From an uncultured Treponema sp. (GTDB lineage Bacteria > Spirochaetota > Spirochaetia > Treponematales > Treponemataceae), in assembly GCA_900319625.1 (NCBI GenBank), contig ONPD01000011.1, forward strand, positions 62,001 through 126,000: 64,000 nt of DNA, in the 5' to 3' direction. The position numbers and the translations under genes were made by a program. The notes under the pieces were generated by a model. That model was given only the letters and a program-made list of their open reading frames with translations, was not told the origin of the DNA and made no database searches. The number at the start of each line of letters is the position of its first letter. Position 1 is the first letter of the stretch. Below are positions 1-8,543 of this stretch, one piece after another.

Positions 1-890
1 TTGCGGCGACCACCGTGGAAAACTACAGAAAGCTGCACGAAGCAGGAATCGGAACATATATTCTTTTCCAGGAAACCTACAAGCGCAAAGGCTACGAGGC
101 CCTCCACCCTACCGGCCCCAAGCACGACTACGCCTACCATACTGAAGCCATGGACCGGGCGATGGAAGGGGGCATTGACGATGTAGGACTCGGCGTTCTT
201 TTCGGGCTGGAAGGCTACCGATACGAGTTTGCGGGACTCTTAATGCACGCAGAACACCTTGAAGCCGTGCACGGAGTCGGCCCACACACAATCAGCGTAC
301 CCCGCGTAAAGCACGCCGACGATATAAATCCTGACGTTTTTGACAACTCCATCCCAGATGAAACTTTTGAAAAAATCATTGCCTGCATACGGCTTGCTGT
401 TCCTTACACCGGAATGATAATTTCTACCCGTGAAAGTGAAAAAGTCAGAAAAAACGCCCTCCGGCTTGGAATCAGCCAGATTTCGGGCGGTTCACGAACA
501 AGCGTTGGCGGCTACACGCAGGCAGAACGCCCCCACGACACCGAGCAGTTTGATGTAAGCGACCAGCGTTCTCTGGACGAGGTTGTCTGCTGGCTTATGG
601 AAAACGAGCATATTCCGTCCTTCTGTACCGCCTGCTACAGGGAAGGCCGCACCGGAGACCGCTTTATGAGCCTTTGCAAGAGCGGACAGATCCTCAACTG
701 CTGCCACCCAAATGCGCTTATGACCCTGACAGAATACCTTACCGACTACGCGGGTGAGAAAACTAAGAAAATCGGCTTTGAAATGATAGAAAAGGAATTG
801 AAAAATATTCCTAAGGAAAAGGTCCGCCAGCTTGCCCTTGAAAATATTCAGGCAATAAAAAACAGCGGAAGACGGGACTTCCGTTTTTAG
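1..890 (+). CDS. hydG: HydG, [FeFe]-hydrogenase maturase (5' truncated by window edge)
   Basis: This is the C-terminal part, about 296 residues, of HydG, the radical-SAM tyrosine lyase that makes the CO and CN ligands of the [FeFe]-hydrogenase H-cluster. The reading frame is already open at the window edge (Ala-Ala-Thr-Thr-Val-Glu-Asn-Tyr), so the N-terminal CX3CX2C cluster motif lies outside. The C-terminal auxiliary-cluster motif CX2CX22C is visible: CTACYREGRTGDRFM begins it and it ends at the double cysteine of ILNCC. The conserved ISGGSRTSVGGY stretch is also present. The gene is followed 9 bp later by hydF and then hydE, the classic maturation set. The hydrogenase structural gene hydA is not in the window. 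Call very secure. Confidence 0.96.
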   Translation, partial: AATTVENYRKLHEAGIGTYILFQETYKRKGYEALHPTGPKHDYAYHTEAMDRAMEGGIDDVGLGVLFGLEGYRYEFAGLLMHAEHLEAVHGVGPHTISVPRVKHADDINPDVFDNSIPDETFEKIIACIRLAVPYTGMIISTRESEKVRKNALRLGISQISGGSRTSVGGYTQAERPHDTEQFDVSDQRSLDEVVCWLMENEHIPSFCTACYREGRTGDRFMSLCKSGQILNCCHPNALMTLTEYLTDYAGEKTKKIGFEMIEKELKNIPKEKVRQLALENIQAIKNSGRRDFRF

Positions 891-899
891 AGGCAGGCT

Positions 900-2111
900 A
901 TGATTCAGAGAACTACGATTGCCTTTTTCGGGCGGACAAATGCGGGAAAATCACTTCTTGTAAACGCTGTCACAAACCAGAACACCAGCATTGTTTCTGA
1001 TATAAAGGGAACGACGACTGACCCGGTAAAAAAGGTCATGGAGCTGCAGCCTCTGGGCCCAGTCACAATCATCGATACCCCGGGCCTTGATGACGACACG
1101 GCCCTTTCAAAGGAGCGCATCAAAAAAACTGAAGAGGTTCTGAATGCCACCCAGATTGCAGTTCTTGTTATTGACAGCACTGATAGGGAGCCTCTGAGCC
1201 CGCTCGAAAAAAAACTGATAAAGACTTTTGATGAAAAACAAATCCCTTACATCATAGCCTGCAATAAAATGGATTTGCTGGATTCCTGCCCAGCCCCTGC
1301 TTCAGCGGCTACAGAAAATACAAGTGTGCAGGGGGCGCTTTACGTCAGCGCGCTGACAAAAGAAAACATCAATCTATTAAAAGATAAAATTGCGACCCTA
1401 GCCTGTGCCAGCAAAAACCCAAAGCCTTTGGTAAAAGACCTTGTACCCCAGGGTGGCACTGTAATTCTTGTAATCCCGATTGACGAAGCAGCGCCTAAAG
1501 ACCGCCTGATTCTTCCCCAGCAGATGGTTTTGAGAGAACTTTTAGAAGAGGGAATCCCGGCCTTTTGCTGCACGCCGGAAAGCCTTTTAAAAACTCTGGC
1601 TTCACTTTCCTCCCAGCCTTCCCTGGTAATTACAGACTCTCAGGTCTTTGAAAGCGTAAATAAAATTCTAGCTCCTTCTATCCCCCTTACAAGCTTTTCA
1701 ATCCTTATGGCACGTTTTAAAGGCAGTCTGGAACAATGCCTTGACGGAGCAGCCAGCCTTGATTTCCTTTGCGACGGAGATAAAATTCTTATAAGCGAAG
1801 GCTGCACCCACCACCGCCAGTGCGGCGACATAGGAAGCGTTAAACTTCCAGCCTGGATTTCAGCCTGCAGCGGTAAAAAACTCAGCTTTGAATTCACAAG
1901 CGGAAAGGATTTTCCTTCCGACCTGAGCGACTTCCGCCTGGTAGTTCACTGCGGCGCCTGTATGCTGAACGAAAACGAAATGAAAAACCGAATATTGCGC
2001 TGTATAGAACAAAAAGTTCCTGTTACAAATTACGGAATGGCAATTGCAAAAACAAAAGGAATCCTGGACCGCAGCCTTGAACCTTTAAACCTAACCCGCG
2101 AGACCAGATAA
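900..2111 (+). CDS. hydF: HydF, GTPase scaffold for [FeFe]-hydrogenase H-cluster assembly
   Basis: HydF is the GTPase and scaffold that receives the diiron precursor and delivers it to HydA. The P-loop GRTNAGKS sits at about residues 11-18, switch/G2 threonines follow (KGTTTDP), G3 is DTPGLDD and G4 is NKMD. The C-terminal cluster-binding part has CTHHRQC followed, some 50 residues later, by HCGAC, matching the family's cysteine/histidine pattern. Its 403 residues are the normal length. The ATG is 9 bp after the hydG stop with an AGGCAGG ribosome-binding site, and hydE follows 6 bp after its stop, so the three are surely one transcript. Confidence 0.96.
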   Translation: MIQRTTIAFFGRTNAGKSLLVNAVTNQNTSIVSDIKGTTTDPVKKVMELQPLGPVTIIDTPGLDDDTALSKERIKKTEEVLNATQIAVLVIDSTDREPLSPLEKKLIKTFDEKQIPYIIACNKMDLLDSCPAPASAATENTSVQGALYVSALTKENINLLKDKIATLACASKNPKPLVKDLVPQGGTVILVIPIDEAAPKDRLILPQQMVLRELLEEGIPAFCCTPESLLKTLASLSSQPSLVITDSQVFESVNKILAPSIPLTSFSILMARFKGSLEQCLDGAASLDFLCDGDKILISEGCTHHRQCGDIGSVKLPAWISACSGKKLSFEFTSGKDFPSDLSDFRLVVHCGACMLNENEMKNRILRCIEQKVPVTNYGMAIAKTKGILDRSLEPLNLTRETR

Positions 2112-2117
2112 AAGCCG

Positions 2118-3170
2118 ATGAAAAAAGACCTTGAAAAAATCATTCATAAACTTGAAGTAAAGCATTCCCTTTCAAAAGGCGAATATCTTTATCTGATAAA
2201 AAACCGTACGCCCAGGCTTCAGGAAGAATTACGGCAGAAGGCAGAAGCCGTAAGAAAATCAATCTACGGAAACGAAGTTTATATCCGCGGGCTTATAGAA
2301 TTTACAAATTTTTGCAAAAACGACTGCTATTACTGCGGAATCAGAAAATCAAACTCCACCTGCCATCGCTACAGGCTGACAAAAGAGCAGATTCTTTCCT
2401 GCACAGACCAGGGCTACCAGCTTGGTTTCAGAACCTTTGTCATTCAGGGCGGCGAAGACCCATATTTTACAGACGAAAGACTTTGCGAAATAATAAGCGG
2501 AATAAAAAAAGCCCACCCAGACTGCGCGGTAACGCTTTCACTTGGGGAAAGAAGCAGAAAAAGCTATGCAAGGCTAAGAGCCGCAGGCGCTGACCGCTAT
2601 CTTTTACGCCAGGAAACGGCGACAAACTCTCATTACAAAAAGCTGCACCCAAAATATCAGAAGCTTTCAAATCGAAAAAAGTGCCTGCGTACTTTAAAAA
2701 AACTGGGCTATGCAACGGGTGCCGGCTTTATGGTAGGCTCCCCCTTCCAGACAGAAAGGCACCTTGCCGCCGACCTAAAATTCATCGAAAAGCTTCAGCC
2801 ACAGATGTGCGGAATCGGGCCTTTTATCCCCCACGCAAAAACTCCTTTTGCAGCATATCCACCAGGCAGCGCAGAACTTACCTGCTTTCTGCTTTCGATA
2901 ATCCGTCTCATAAAACCAGATATTCTGCTTCCCGCAACGACGGCTCTTGGAACAATCAGTCCGCAGGGACGTGAGCTTGGCATTTTAAGCGGGGCAAATG
3001 TAGTAATGCCAAATCTTTCACCAGTCTCGGTAAGAAAGGATTACAGTCTTTATGACAATAAAATCTGTACGGGAGAAGAAAGCGCGCAATGCCGTTTCTG
3101 CCTTGATAAGAAAATCGCCGCAATCGGCTATAAAACTGTAATTGGCAGGGGCGATATAAAAAAGCAATGA
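2118..3170 (+). CDS. hydE: HydE, radical SAM [FeFe]-hydrogenase maturase
   Basis: HydE is a radical-SAM enzyme of H-cluster biosynthesis that works on the precursor of the diiron subcluster. The radical-SAM cysteines are C66, C70 and C73 (CKNDCYYC, CX3CX2C), followed by the typical GIRKSN stretch. FVIQGGEDPYF and SLGERS, both typical of HydE/BioB-like barrels, follow. At 350 residues it is full length. It is the last gene of hydG-hydF-hydE and converges with the minus-strand gene that ends at 3183. Only 12 bp separate the two stops. Confidence 0.95.
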   Translation: MKKDLEKIIHKLEVKHSLSKGEYLYLIKNRTPRLQEELRQKAEAVRKSIYGNEVYIRGLIEFTNFCKNDCYYCGIRKSNSTCHRYRLTKEQILSCTDQGYQLGFRTFVIQGGEDPYFTDERLCEIISGIKKAHPDCAVTLSLGERSRKSYARLRAAGADRYLLRQETATNSHYKKLHPKYQKLSNRKKCLRTLKKLGYATGAGFMVGSPFQTERHLAADLKFIEKLQPQMCGIGPFIPHAKTPFAAYPPGSAELTCFLLSIIRLIKPDILLPATTALGTISPQGRELGILSGANVVMPNLSPVSVRKDYSLYDNKICTGEESAQCRFCLDKKIAAIGYKTVIGRGDIKKQ

Positions 3171-3182
3171 AAAGGCCAAGTC

Positions 3183-4289
3183 TTAATAGAGGTTTCGCAT
3201 TCCGACACCGAATATCCACTTTCCATCTTTTGTCCAGGAATTTGCGTTATTGTTATATTTCCAGTCCCACTGATAAAAAACTCCGGTTTTTATTCTGATA
3301 TCTGCTTTACCGATGTTTATCAAAGAAAGTCCAAATTTGAAGGAAATTTTTTCATAAAGAGCTTCCATCTTTTTTCCTCCGGCCGTACCCGAATCTTCTG
3401 AATCAGCAATAACATCCTCTTTGTGATCTCTTTCATAAATCAATCTTCCGGAAACAGCAAGAAAATTAAACATATTAAAACGCAAAGTTGCATCACTATA
3501 ATTAACAGCATATCCGAATGTGGTGTAATTTATAGGATAAAAACTTTCACTGAAGCTGTTATTTTCTGTATATGAAATATAAATGGAAGAATCACCTTTA
3601 GCCCAATATAAATAAACAGGAGCATAAAGAAGATCAAGGGATGCAGAAAAAAGTTTTCCCACAGGGGTAAATAAGGTTCCGGAAAAATAAGGGCGGACTA
3701 CATGCTTAGTATCTTCCAGATTGTATTTTAAGTAACTGACTTTTTTACCATTACCAAATACTATAAGTTCTTCATTTTCCTTTTCAAAACGATAATTAAA
3801 GCCAGGTTCAATAGTAAAATACTTTTCAGGAGTATTATGGGAATAATAAGTAAGTGCAGCCGGAATCAATTTAAAATCAAGTGCTATATCTTTTTTTTCA
3901 CGTTTTATTGTTTCTAAACTAGAAGAAGCACTCTGCACTGATAGTGCACTTGGTCCATCTGTAGCAACATCAAGCCTTGTTCCATAATTAAAAAAGAATT
4001 TTGAAGACAGCCAGCCGTCTCTAGTCCAGTTATATTTCAGATTAAAATAAGTCAGGCTTCCGTTCAGCGTAGGCTCACAGCCAAGATCAAAACCAAAAGG
4101 AAGATTTCTGATAAAATTCACCGTTTTCAGAAGGATATTGTCTTTTTTCTTAATTTCTTCTTCAATCTGATTGATTTCTTTGATCGGCTCATCCTCGTCG
4201 GATGCTGATTCCTGGGCAAAACAAAAGGCATTTGTAAAAAATAGAAGGAGAAATAAAAATAGCCTCAAATTCAAGCCGCTTCGTTTCAT
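3183..4289 (-). CDS. Outer-membrane beta-barrel-like protein, unknown function
   Basis: I do not recognise a specific family. The first 25 residues form a classical signal peptide (positive N-terminus, FLFLLLFF core, cleavage near FCFAQ). An acidic stretch (SASDEDEPIKEINQIEEEI) follows, then many alternating aromatic/hydrophobic strands such as YYSHNTP, YFTIEPGFNYRF and WDWKYNNNANSW. The protein ends in an aromatic residue (GVGMRNLY), as outer-membrane barrels usually do. This fits a Treponema outer-membrane barrel. No SD sequence is visible; a TATAAT-type -10 box (ATTATA on the + strand, 4296-4301) lies only 6 nt before the ATG, so the mRNA may be leaderless. Function is unknown. Confidence 0.7.
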   Translation of the reverse strand: MKRSGLNLRLFLFLLLFFTNAFCFAQESASDEDEPIKEINQIEEEIKKKDNILLKTVNFIRNLPFGFDLGCEPTLNGSLTYFNLKYNWTRDGWLSSKFFFNYGTRLDVATDGPSALSVQSASSSLETIKREKKDIALDFKLIPAALTYYSHNTPEKYFTIEPGFNYRFEKENEELIVFGNGKKVSYLKYNLEDTKHVVRPYFSGTLFTPVGKLFSASLDLLYAPVYLYWAKGDSSIYISYTENNSFSESFYPINYTTFGYAVNYSDATLRFNMFNFLAVSGRLIYERDHKEDVIADSEDSGTAGGKKMEALYEKISFKFGLSLINIGKADIRIKTGVFYQWDWKYNNNANSWTKDGKWIFGVGMRNLY

Positions 4290-4324
4290 ATGATTATTAT
4301 ATCATAATATGCTATACTCAGCCT
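4290..4324. promoter_or_regulatory. Back-to-back promoters in a 35-bp divergent gap
   Basis: The only DNA between the divergent genes starting at 4289 (-) and 4325 (+) is 35 bp. It holds a minus-strand TATAAT (4296-4301) and a plus-strand TATACT (4313-4318), each 6 nt from the start codon it serves. Neither start has a Shine-Dalgarno sequence. The -35 regions, which are poor by eye, would lie in or beside the opposite promoter. Confidence 0.55.
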
Positions 4325-5146
4325 ATGGATAAATTCGACGTAAAACTTATCGCCCTGGATCTTGATGATACCCTTTTAAATGATGAAAGAAAAATCACTG
4401 ATAAAACAGTAGCCGCCCTCCGCGAATGTGCAGACCGCGGTATTTATATAGTACTTTGCTCCGGCCGCGCTGAAGATGCAATTCTTCCATACGTGCGCCG
4501 CCTTGAAATTGCAGGAAAAGAAGCCGGCCGCTATCTTATCGCAATAAACGGCTGCAGCATTTTCGACCTTCACAAACGCCTTCAGATTTTCTGTCGCAAG
4601 GTAGAGCCGGAGATTTTACTGCGGGCAAATGAACTTGCAGAAAGAGCCGGATATAAAAGCGAAGTCTACACCCCGGATACAATTTATTATAATGAAGAAA
4701 CCAAGTGGACAAAGCTTGATGTTGATATGTGCGGGCTTAAAGGTCAGGTTGTAGAAGATTATGAGGAGTTTTTACAGAAGGGCTTTACAAAGATGCTGGT
4801 TCCGGGCGATCCGGAAGACCTTCTTAAACTCCAGGATACCCTCAAAGCTGAGTTCGGGGAACGCGCCGTTATTTTTACCAGTAAGCCTTATTTTCTTGAA
4901 ATTCTCCCGCCTGACTGCGGAAAGGGAGAAGCCGTAAAATGGCTTTCCGAGCAGCTTGGCTTTGGAATTGATAAAGCAATGGGCTTTGGAGACAGCATGA
5001 ACGACGAAAGCCTAATCAAAATGGCTGGCTACGGAGTTGCAATGTGTAACGGACTTCCCTACATCAAAACAATAGCCGATTTTGTTACGGAAAAAGACAA
5101 CAATAACGACGGAATCGCGGATTTTATTCGGACTTACGTTCTTTAA
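4325..5146 (+). CDS. Cof-type HAD-family sugar-phosphatase
   Basis: A cytoplasmic HAD-superfamily phosphatase of the Cof/YidA type, which hydrolyses phosphorylated sugars or related metabolites. The nucleophile motif DLDDT is at about residues 12-16. The second motif (LCSGR) follows, the C2-type cap lies in the middle, and the C-terminal metal-binding motif is GFGDSMNDESL. Length (273 aa) is normal. Specific substrate cannot be read from sequence. The ATG is 6 nt after a TATACT -10 box without any SD, another candidate leaderless message. Confidence 0.88.
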   Translation: MDKFDVKLIALDLDDTLLNDERKITDKTVAALRECADRGIYIVLCSGRAEDAILPYVRRLEIAGKEAGRYLIAINGCSIFDLHKRLQIFCRKVEPEILLRANELAERAGYKSEVYTPDTIYYNEETKWTKLDVDMCGLKGQVVEDYEEFLQKGFTKMLVPGDPEDLLKLQDTLKAEFGERAVIFTSKPYFLEILPPDCGKGEAVKWLSEQLGFGIDKAMGFGDSMNDESLIKMAGYGVAMCNGLPYIKTIADFVTEKDNNNDGIADFIRTYVL

Positions 5147-5178
5147 AAACCCAGGCGATTTTTTCTTTATTTTAATAC

Positions 5179-5208
5179 TTTACATAAAGGTTTAATAACT
5201 ACTATAAT
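5179..5208 (+). promoter_or_regulatory. Promoter of the ArsR-type regulator, leaderless arrangement
   Basis: TTTACA (5179-5184), an 18-bp spacer and TATAAT (5203-5208) form a good sigma-70-type promoter. The ATG at 5216 is 7 nt after the -10 box, so transcription would begin at or within a base or two of the start codon. No ribosome-binding site is present. Confidence 0.65.
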
Positions 5209-5215
5209 AAAGCCC

Positions 5216-6133
5216 ATGAGAACTCTATGCACCGAAGCTGAAATAGAAGCTGTCTGCAAGGCATTGCTATCGCCAACCCGAATACAGATGCTTAAACTTA
5301 TTGCAAATAACCGTAATATAAATTTCAACGAACTGGCAGAAGCCTGCAAGATAACAAACGGTGCAGTCACGCATCACATGAAGATCCTTGAAGATGCAAA
5401 TCTTGTTGAACTTGTCTATTCACCGGGAATCCGCGGTTCTCAGAAAAACTGCACTTTAAAAGACTATCAGTTTATGATTGATATTCTTTCAACTGACGAT
5501 AAAACAAAAATGTATGAAACTGAAATTCCTGTCGGTAATTTTACCCAGTATAAGGTTTATCCGACCTGCGGAATTGCAAGCATAAATAAGGTTATCGGTG
5601 AAGTTGACTCTCCCCGCTATTTTGATGATCCGGGCGCCCGCGATGCGGGAATTTTGTGGTTTACCAAGGGCTTTATCGAATATCGTATTCCAAATTACCT
5701 TGAAGAAAATCAGACTTTAAAAGAACTGCAGTTCTCGTTTGAAATCAGTTCTGAGGCTCCCGGAATCTGCGAAAACTGGCCAAGTGATATTTATTTTTCT
5801 ATCAACGACAGGCAAATCGGTTTCTGGACAAGCCCTGGCGATTTTGGCGAAACAAAAGGTCTTTTTACCCCGGAATGGTGGGATAAGCACTGGAATTCTT
5901 ACGGGCTTTTAAAGCTTCTTGTTATCAATGAAGAGGGAACCTTTATTGACGGCGGAAAAATTTCTGATGTTACAATCAGCCAGTTAAAATTGAAGGCAAA
6001 TGACACAATCACTTTGAGGATAAGCGTGCCGGAAACAGCGGCAAATATCGGCGGCTGTACTCTCTTTGGTAAGGGCTTTGGAAATTACAATCAGGATATC
6101 AAAGTACGCGCCCTCTTCACAGAAGAACGATAA
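5216..6133 (+). CDS. ArsR-type winged-helix transcriptional regulator with large C-terminal domain
   Basis: The N-terminal 85 residues form an ArsR-like helix-turn-helix (ALLSPTRIQMLKLIANN, then FNELAEACKITNGAVTHHMKILEDANLVE). The remaining 220 residues form a beta-rich domain with no recognised motif, of the sort found in regulators beside carbohydrate genes. It converges on the arabinofuranosidase gene (6209-7696), with a shared terminator between. It may control that operon, but this is only inferred from position. No metal-binding cysteine pair is seen in the HTH part, so metal sensing is unlikely. Confidence 0.75.
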   Translation: MRTLCTEAEIEAVCKALLSPTRIQMLKLIANNRNINFNELAEACKITNGAVTHHMKILEDANLVELVYSPGIRGSQKNCTLKDYQFMIDILSTDDKTKMYETEIPVGNFTQYKVYPTCGIASINKVIGEVDSPRYFDDPGARDAGILWFTKGFIEYRIPNYLEENQTLKELQFSFEISSEAPGICENWPSDIYFSINDRQIGFWTSPGDFGETKGLFTPEWWDKHWNSYGLLKLLVINEEGTFIDGGKISDVTISQLKLKANDTITLRISVPETAANIGGCTLFGKGFGNYNQDIKVRALFTEER

Positions 6134-6139
6134 TCAGGC

Positions 6140-6181
6140 AAAAAAAAAGAGAACCGGAAAAGGAGGTTGTTTCCGGTTCTC
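6140..6181 (-). terminator. Intrinsic terminator of the arabinofuranosidase operon
   Basis: A perfect 12-bp stem (GAGAACCGGAAA at 6149-6160 with TTTCCGGTTCTC at 6170-6181) closes a 9-nt loop. On the minus strand it is followed at once by nine T (A-run 6140-6148). It lies between two convergent genes and best serves the minus-strand operon. Confidence 0.9.
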
Positions 6182-6208
6182 ATAATACTTTTCTCTCCGT
6201 TTTTTATT

Positions 6209-7696
6209 TTAGTATTTGAAACGCAGAACGTTCCATGAAAGTTTATCAATATTGATATTGAATACTCCATTCTCGCCATTTACAGTTGCAGCTGTATGTG
6301 GAACAACGTTATCAGGCTTTTCGAATGTGTTCTTTGCATTCAAATCATTTCCACTTAAAACGATATGCTCAATCATTTTCATTTCAGGGAAATCATGAAG
6401 CTGTAGATTTAACTCGTGCTTCTGCTTCTTGTCGATGTTGAGACAGAAAACTGTAACTTCCTGTTTTTCCTCATTATGAACAAGGGCAGTTGCAAGAACC
6501 GGAGCATCACCATAACAGGTTTCAATAGTAGGTGTATTGATTAAAGTTTTTAAAACTGTACCGCGGCCATATACAGACAAATGCTTGAAAGGCCAGAAAA
6601 TTGTCTGGCGGATAACAGCTCCGTTTTTCATAGTAAAAATTGGAGCTATTACGTTAACAAGCTGGGCAAGGCAGGCAATCTTTACGCGGTCAGAGTTATT
6701 AAGCAGAGTAATTCCAAGTCCACCGAATACAAGGGCATCAAGAAGCGAATAGCGGTCTTCAAGCAGAGCCGGAACTTCTTCCCAGCCGTGCGGCTGCTGA
6801 TTCTGCTGGTACCATACATTCCATTCATCAAAAGAAAGATTGATTGTCTTTTTGCTTCGTTTAAGGGCTTTTACATAGTCAGCCGTTGCTGTAACGCTGT
6901 GAATAAAAGAATCCATATCCACAAAAGAAGCAAGAAAATCATCATCATTACCAAGATTTTCGTAGTAACGGTGAAGGGAAAGATAATCAACATGCTCGTA
7001 AGTATGCTCAAGAACAATTCTGTCCCACTCCGGGTAAGTCGGCATAAGGCTTGTGGCGCTGCCACAGGCAACCAGCTCCAGAGAATCATCTATCCACTTC
7101 ATGATTTTTGCAGTTTCGCGGGCTTTTTTACCGTAGTCTACTGCATCAAGATGACAAATCTGCCATGGGCCGTCCATCTCGTTTCCGATACACCAGGTCT
7201 TAATATTGTAAGGTTCTGCATGTCCGTTTTTCTTTCGTAAATCACTCCAGGCAGTTCCACCAGGGAAGTTACAGTATTCCAGAAGCTCACCGGCTTCTCG
7301 GGGAGTTCCCGTTCCCATGTTTACGGCGCCCATAATTCCGGTTCCGGACTTCTTAGTCCAGTCATAAAACTCATCTATACCAAACTGATTTGACTCAATT
7401 GTCTTCCAGGCAAGGTCCAGACGTTTTGGACGAAGCTCTTTTGGTCCGATTCCGTCAGTCCATTTATAGCCTGAAAGGAAGTTTCCGCCAGGATAGCGTA
7501 CAAGAGAAACATTAAGCTCTTTTACAAGCTCAATAACGTCCTTTCTGAAGCCCTGCTCATCAGCCTCCTTATGACCCGGCTCATAAATTCCGGTGTATAC
7601 TGCACGACCGAGATGTTCAATAAAAGAACTGAAGAGTCGGTCATCAACCTCTGCAAGCTTGAAGTTTTTTTCAACCAATATCGAAATTCTGCTCAT
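6209..7696 (-). CDS. abfA: GH51 alpha-L-arabinofuranosidase
   Basis: A retaining glycoside hydrolase of family GH51 that removes terminal arabinofuranosyl groups from arabinan or arabinoxylan fragments. The acid/base Glu is E173 in GNEMDGPW and the nucleophile is E291 in LSFDEWNVWY. RYPGGNFLSGYKW near residue 68 is also typical of the family. There is no signal peptide, so it acts in the cytoplasm on imported oligosaccharides. At 495 residues it is full length. It is the last gene of the minus-strand operon after the binding protein and two permeases; it starts 3 bp after the upstream permease stop. Arabino-oligosaccharides are therefore the probable transport substrate. Confidence 0.95.
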   Translation of the reverse strand: MSRISILVEKNFKLAEVDDRLFSSFIEHLGRAVYTGIYEPGHKEADEQGFRKDVIELVKELNVSLVRYPGGNFLSGYKWTDGIGPKELRPKRLDLAWKTIESNQFGIDEFYDWTKKSGTGIMGAVNMGTGTPREAGELLEYCNFPGGTAWSDLRKKNGHAEPYNIKTWCIGNEMDGPWQICHLDAVDYGKKARETAKIMKWIDDSLELVACGSATSLMPTYPEWDRIVLEHTYEHVDYLSLHRYYENLGNDDDFLASFVDMDSFIHSVTATADYVKALKRSKKTINLSFDEWNVWYQQNQQPHGWEEVPALLEDRYSLLDALVFGGLGITLLNNSDRVKIACLAQLVNVIAPIFTMKNGAVIRQTIFWPFKHLSVYGRGTVLKTLINTPTIETCYGDAPVLATALVHNEEKQEVTVFCLNIDKKQKHELNLQLHDFPEMKMIEHIVLSGNDLNAKNTFEKPDNVVPHTAATVNGENGVFNINIDKLSWNVLRFKY

Positions 7697-7699
7697 AAG

Positions 7700-8542
7700 T
7701 TACCCCTTAATGCTTCCTACTGTTAAACCAGTAATAAAAGCCTTTTGATTTACAAGGAAAAGAATAATAATCGGAATTACAGAAAACACTGCACCCGCAA
7801 GAAGAACATCATAGTTATTTCCATAAGGTGTCAAAAGTGCATTCAAACCGATTGGTAAGGTCATGTTTTCGTTTGAACGAAGGGCTATAAGCGGCCAGAC
7901 AAAGCCGTTCCAGCTGTTCATCGCCTGTAAAATCATAATGGCGGCAAAGGCTGGCAGCATAACAGGACACATAATCTTAAAGAAAATGCTTATCTCATTG
8001 CAACCGTCTATACGGGCAGAATCGACTAAATCAAGCGGCAGACCAAGACAATACTGACGGAAGTAGAAAATCGCAAAAGGAGAAACAACAAAAGGAAGAA
8101 TTACACCAGGTTTTGTATTGATAAGCCCGATTTTTACGACAAGCTTGAACAGAGGAAGGATAAGAACTTCTGTCGGAATCATCATTACTGCCAGCACAAT
8201 CAAAAAGACAATATTTTGTCCCTTGAATTTGTAAATACTGAGTCCATAGCCAACCATTGCGCAGAACAAAAGAGAAAAGGCCGTCTGCAAAACAGTGAGG
8301 ACAATGCTGTTCTTGAACCAGAGGAAGAACATTCCGTCATTGTAATTAAAGAGAGCCTTAAAATTGTGCAGGCTCATTGTTTTTGGATTGAAATCAAGCT
8401 GAAGTCCGTTCTGTACCATTTGAGCGCCCGGACGAAGTGAAGAAAGAAGCATAAAAATAAAAGGCATAATACAGAAGAAAAGAATTAAAATTAGAGAAAG
8501 ATATTTCAAAAGACTTATGTGAATCGTAATATTTTTTTTCAT
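7700..8542 (-). CDS. Sugar ABC transporter permease (MalG type)
   Basis: Inner-membrane permease of a carbohydrate uptake (CUT1) ABC transporter. Six hydrophobic segments are visible, and the cytoplasmic EAA loop reads LDLVDSARIDGCNEISIFFKIMCPVMLP, which docks the ATPase. The C-terminal tail (FITGLTVGSIKG) is typical of MalG-type subunits. It starts 1 bp after the stop of the MalF-type permease and 3 bp before the arabinofuranosidase. Substrate is inferred from that enzyme. Confidence 0.92.
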   Translation of the reverse strand: MKKNITIHISLLKYLSLILILFFCIMPFIFMLLSSLRPGAQMVQNGLQLDFNPKTMSLHNFKALFNYNDGMFFLWFKNSIVLTVLQTAFSLLFCAMVGYGLSIYKFKGQNIVFLIVLAVMMIPTEVLILPLFKLVVKIGLINTKPGVILPFVVSPFAIFYFRQYCLGLPLDLVDSARIDGCNEISIFFKIMCPVMLPAFAAIMILQAMNSWNGFVWPLIALRSNENMTLPIGLNALLTPYGNNYDVLLAGAVFSVIPIIILFLVNQKAFITGLTVGSIKG

Positions 8543-8543
8543 A

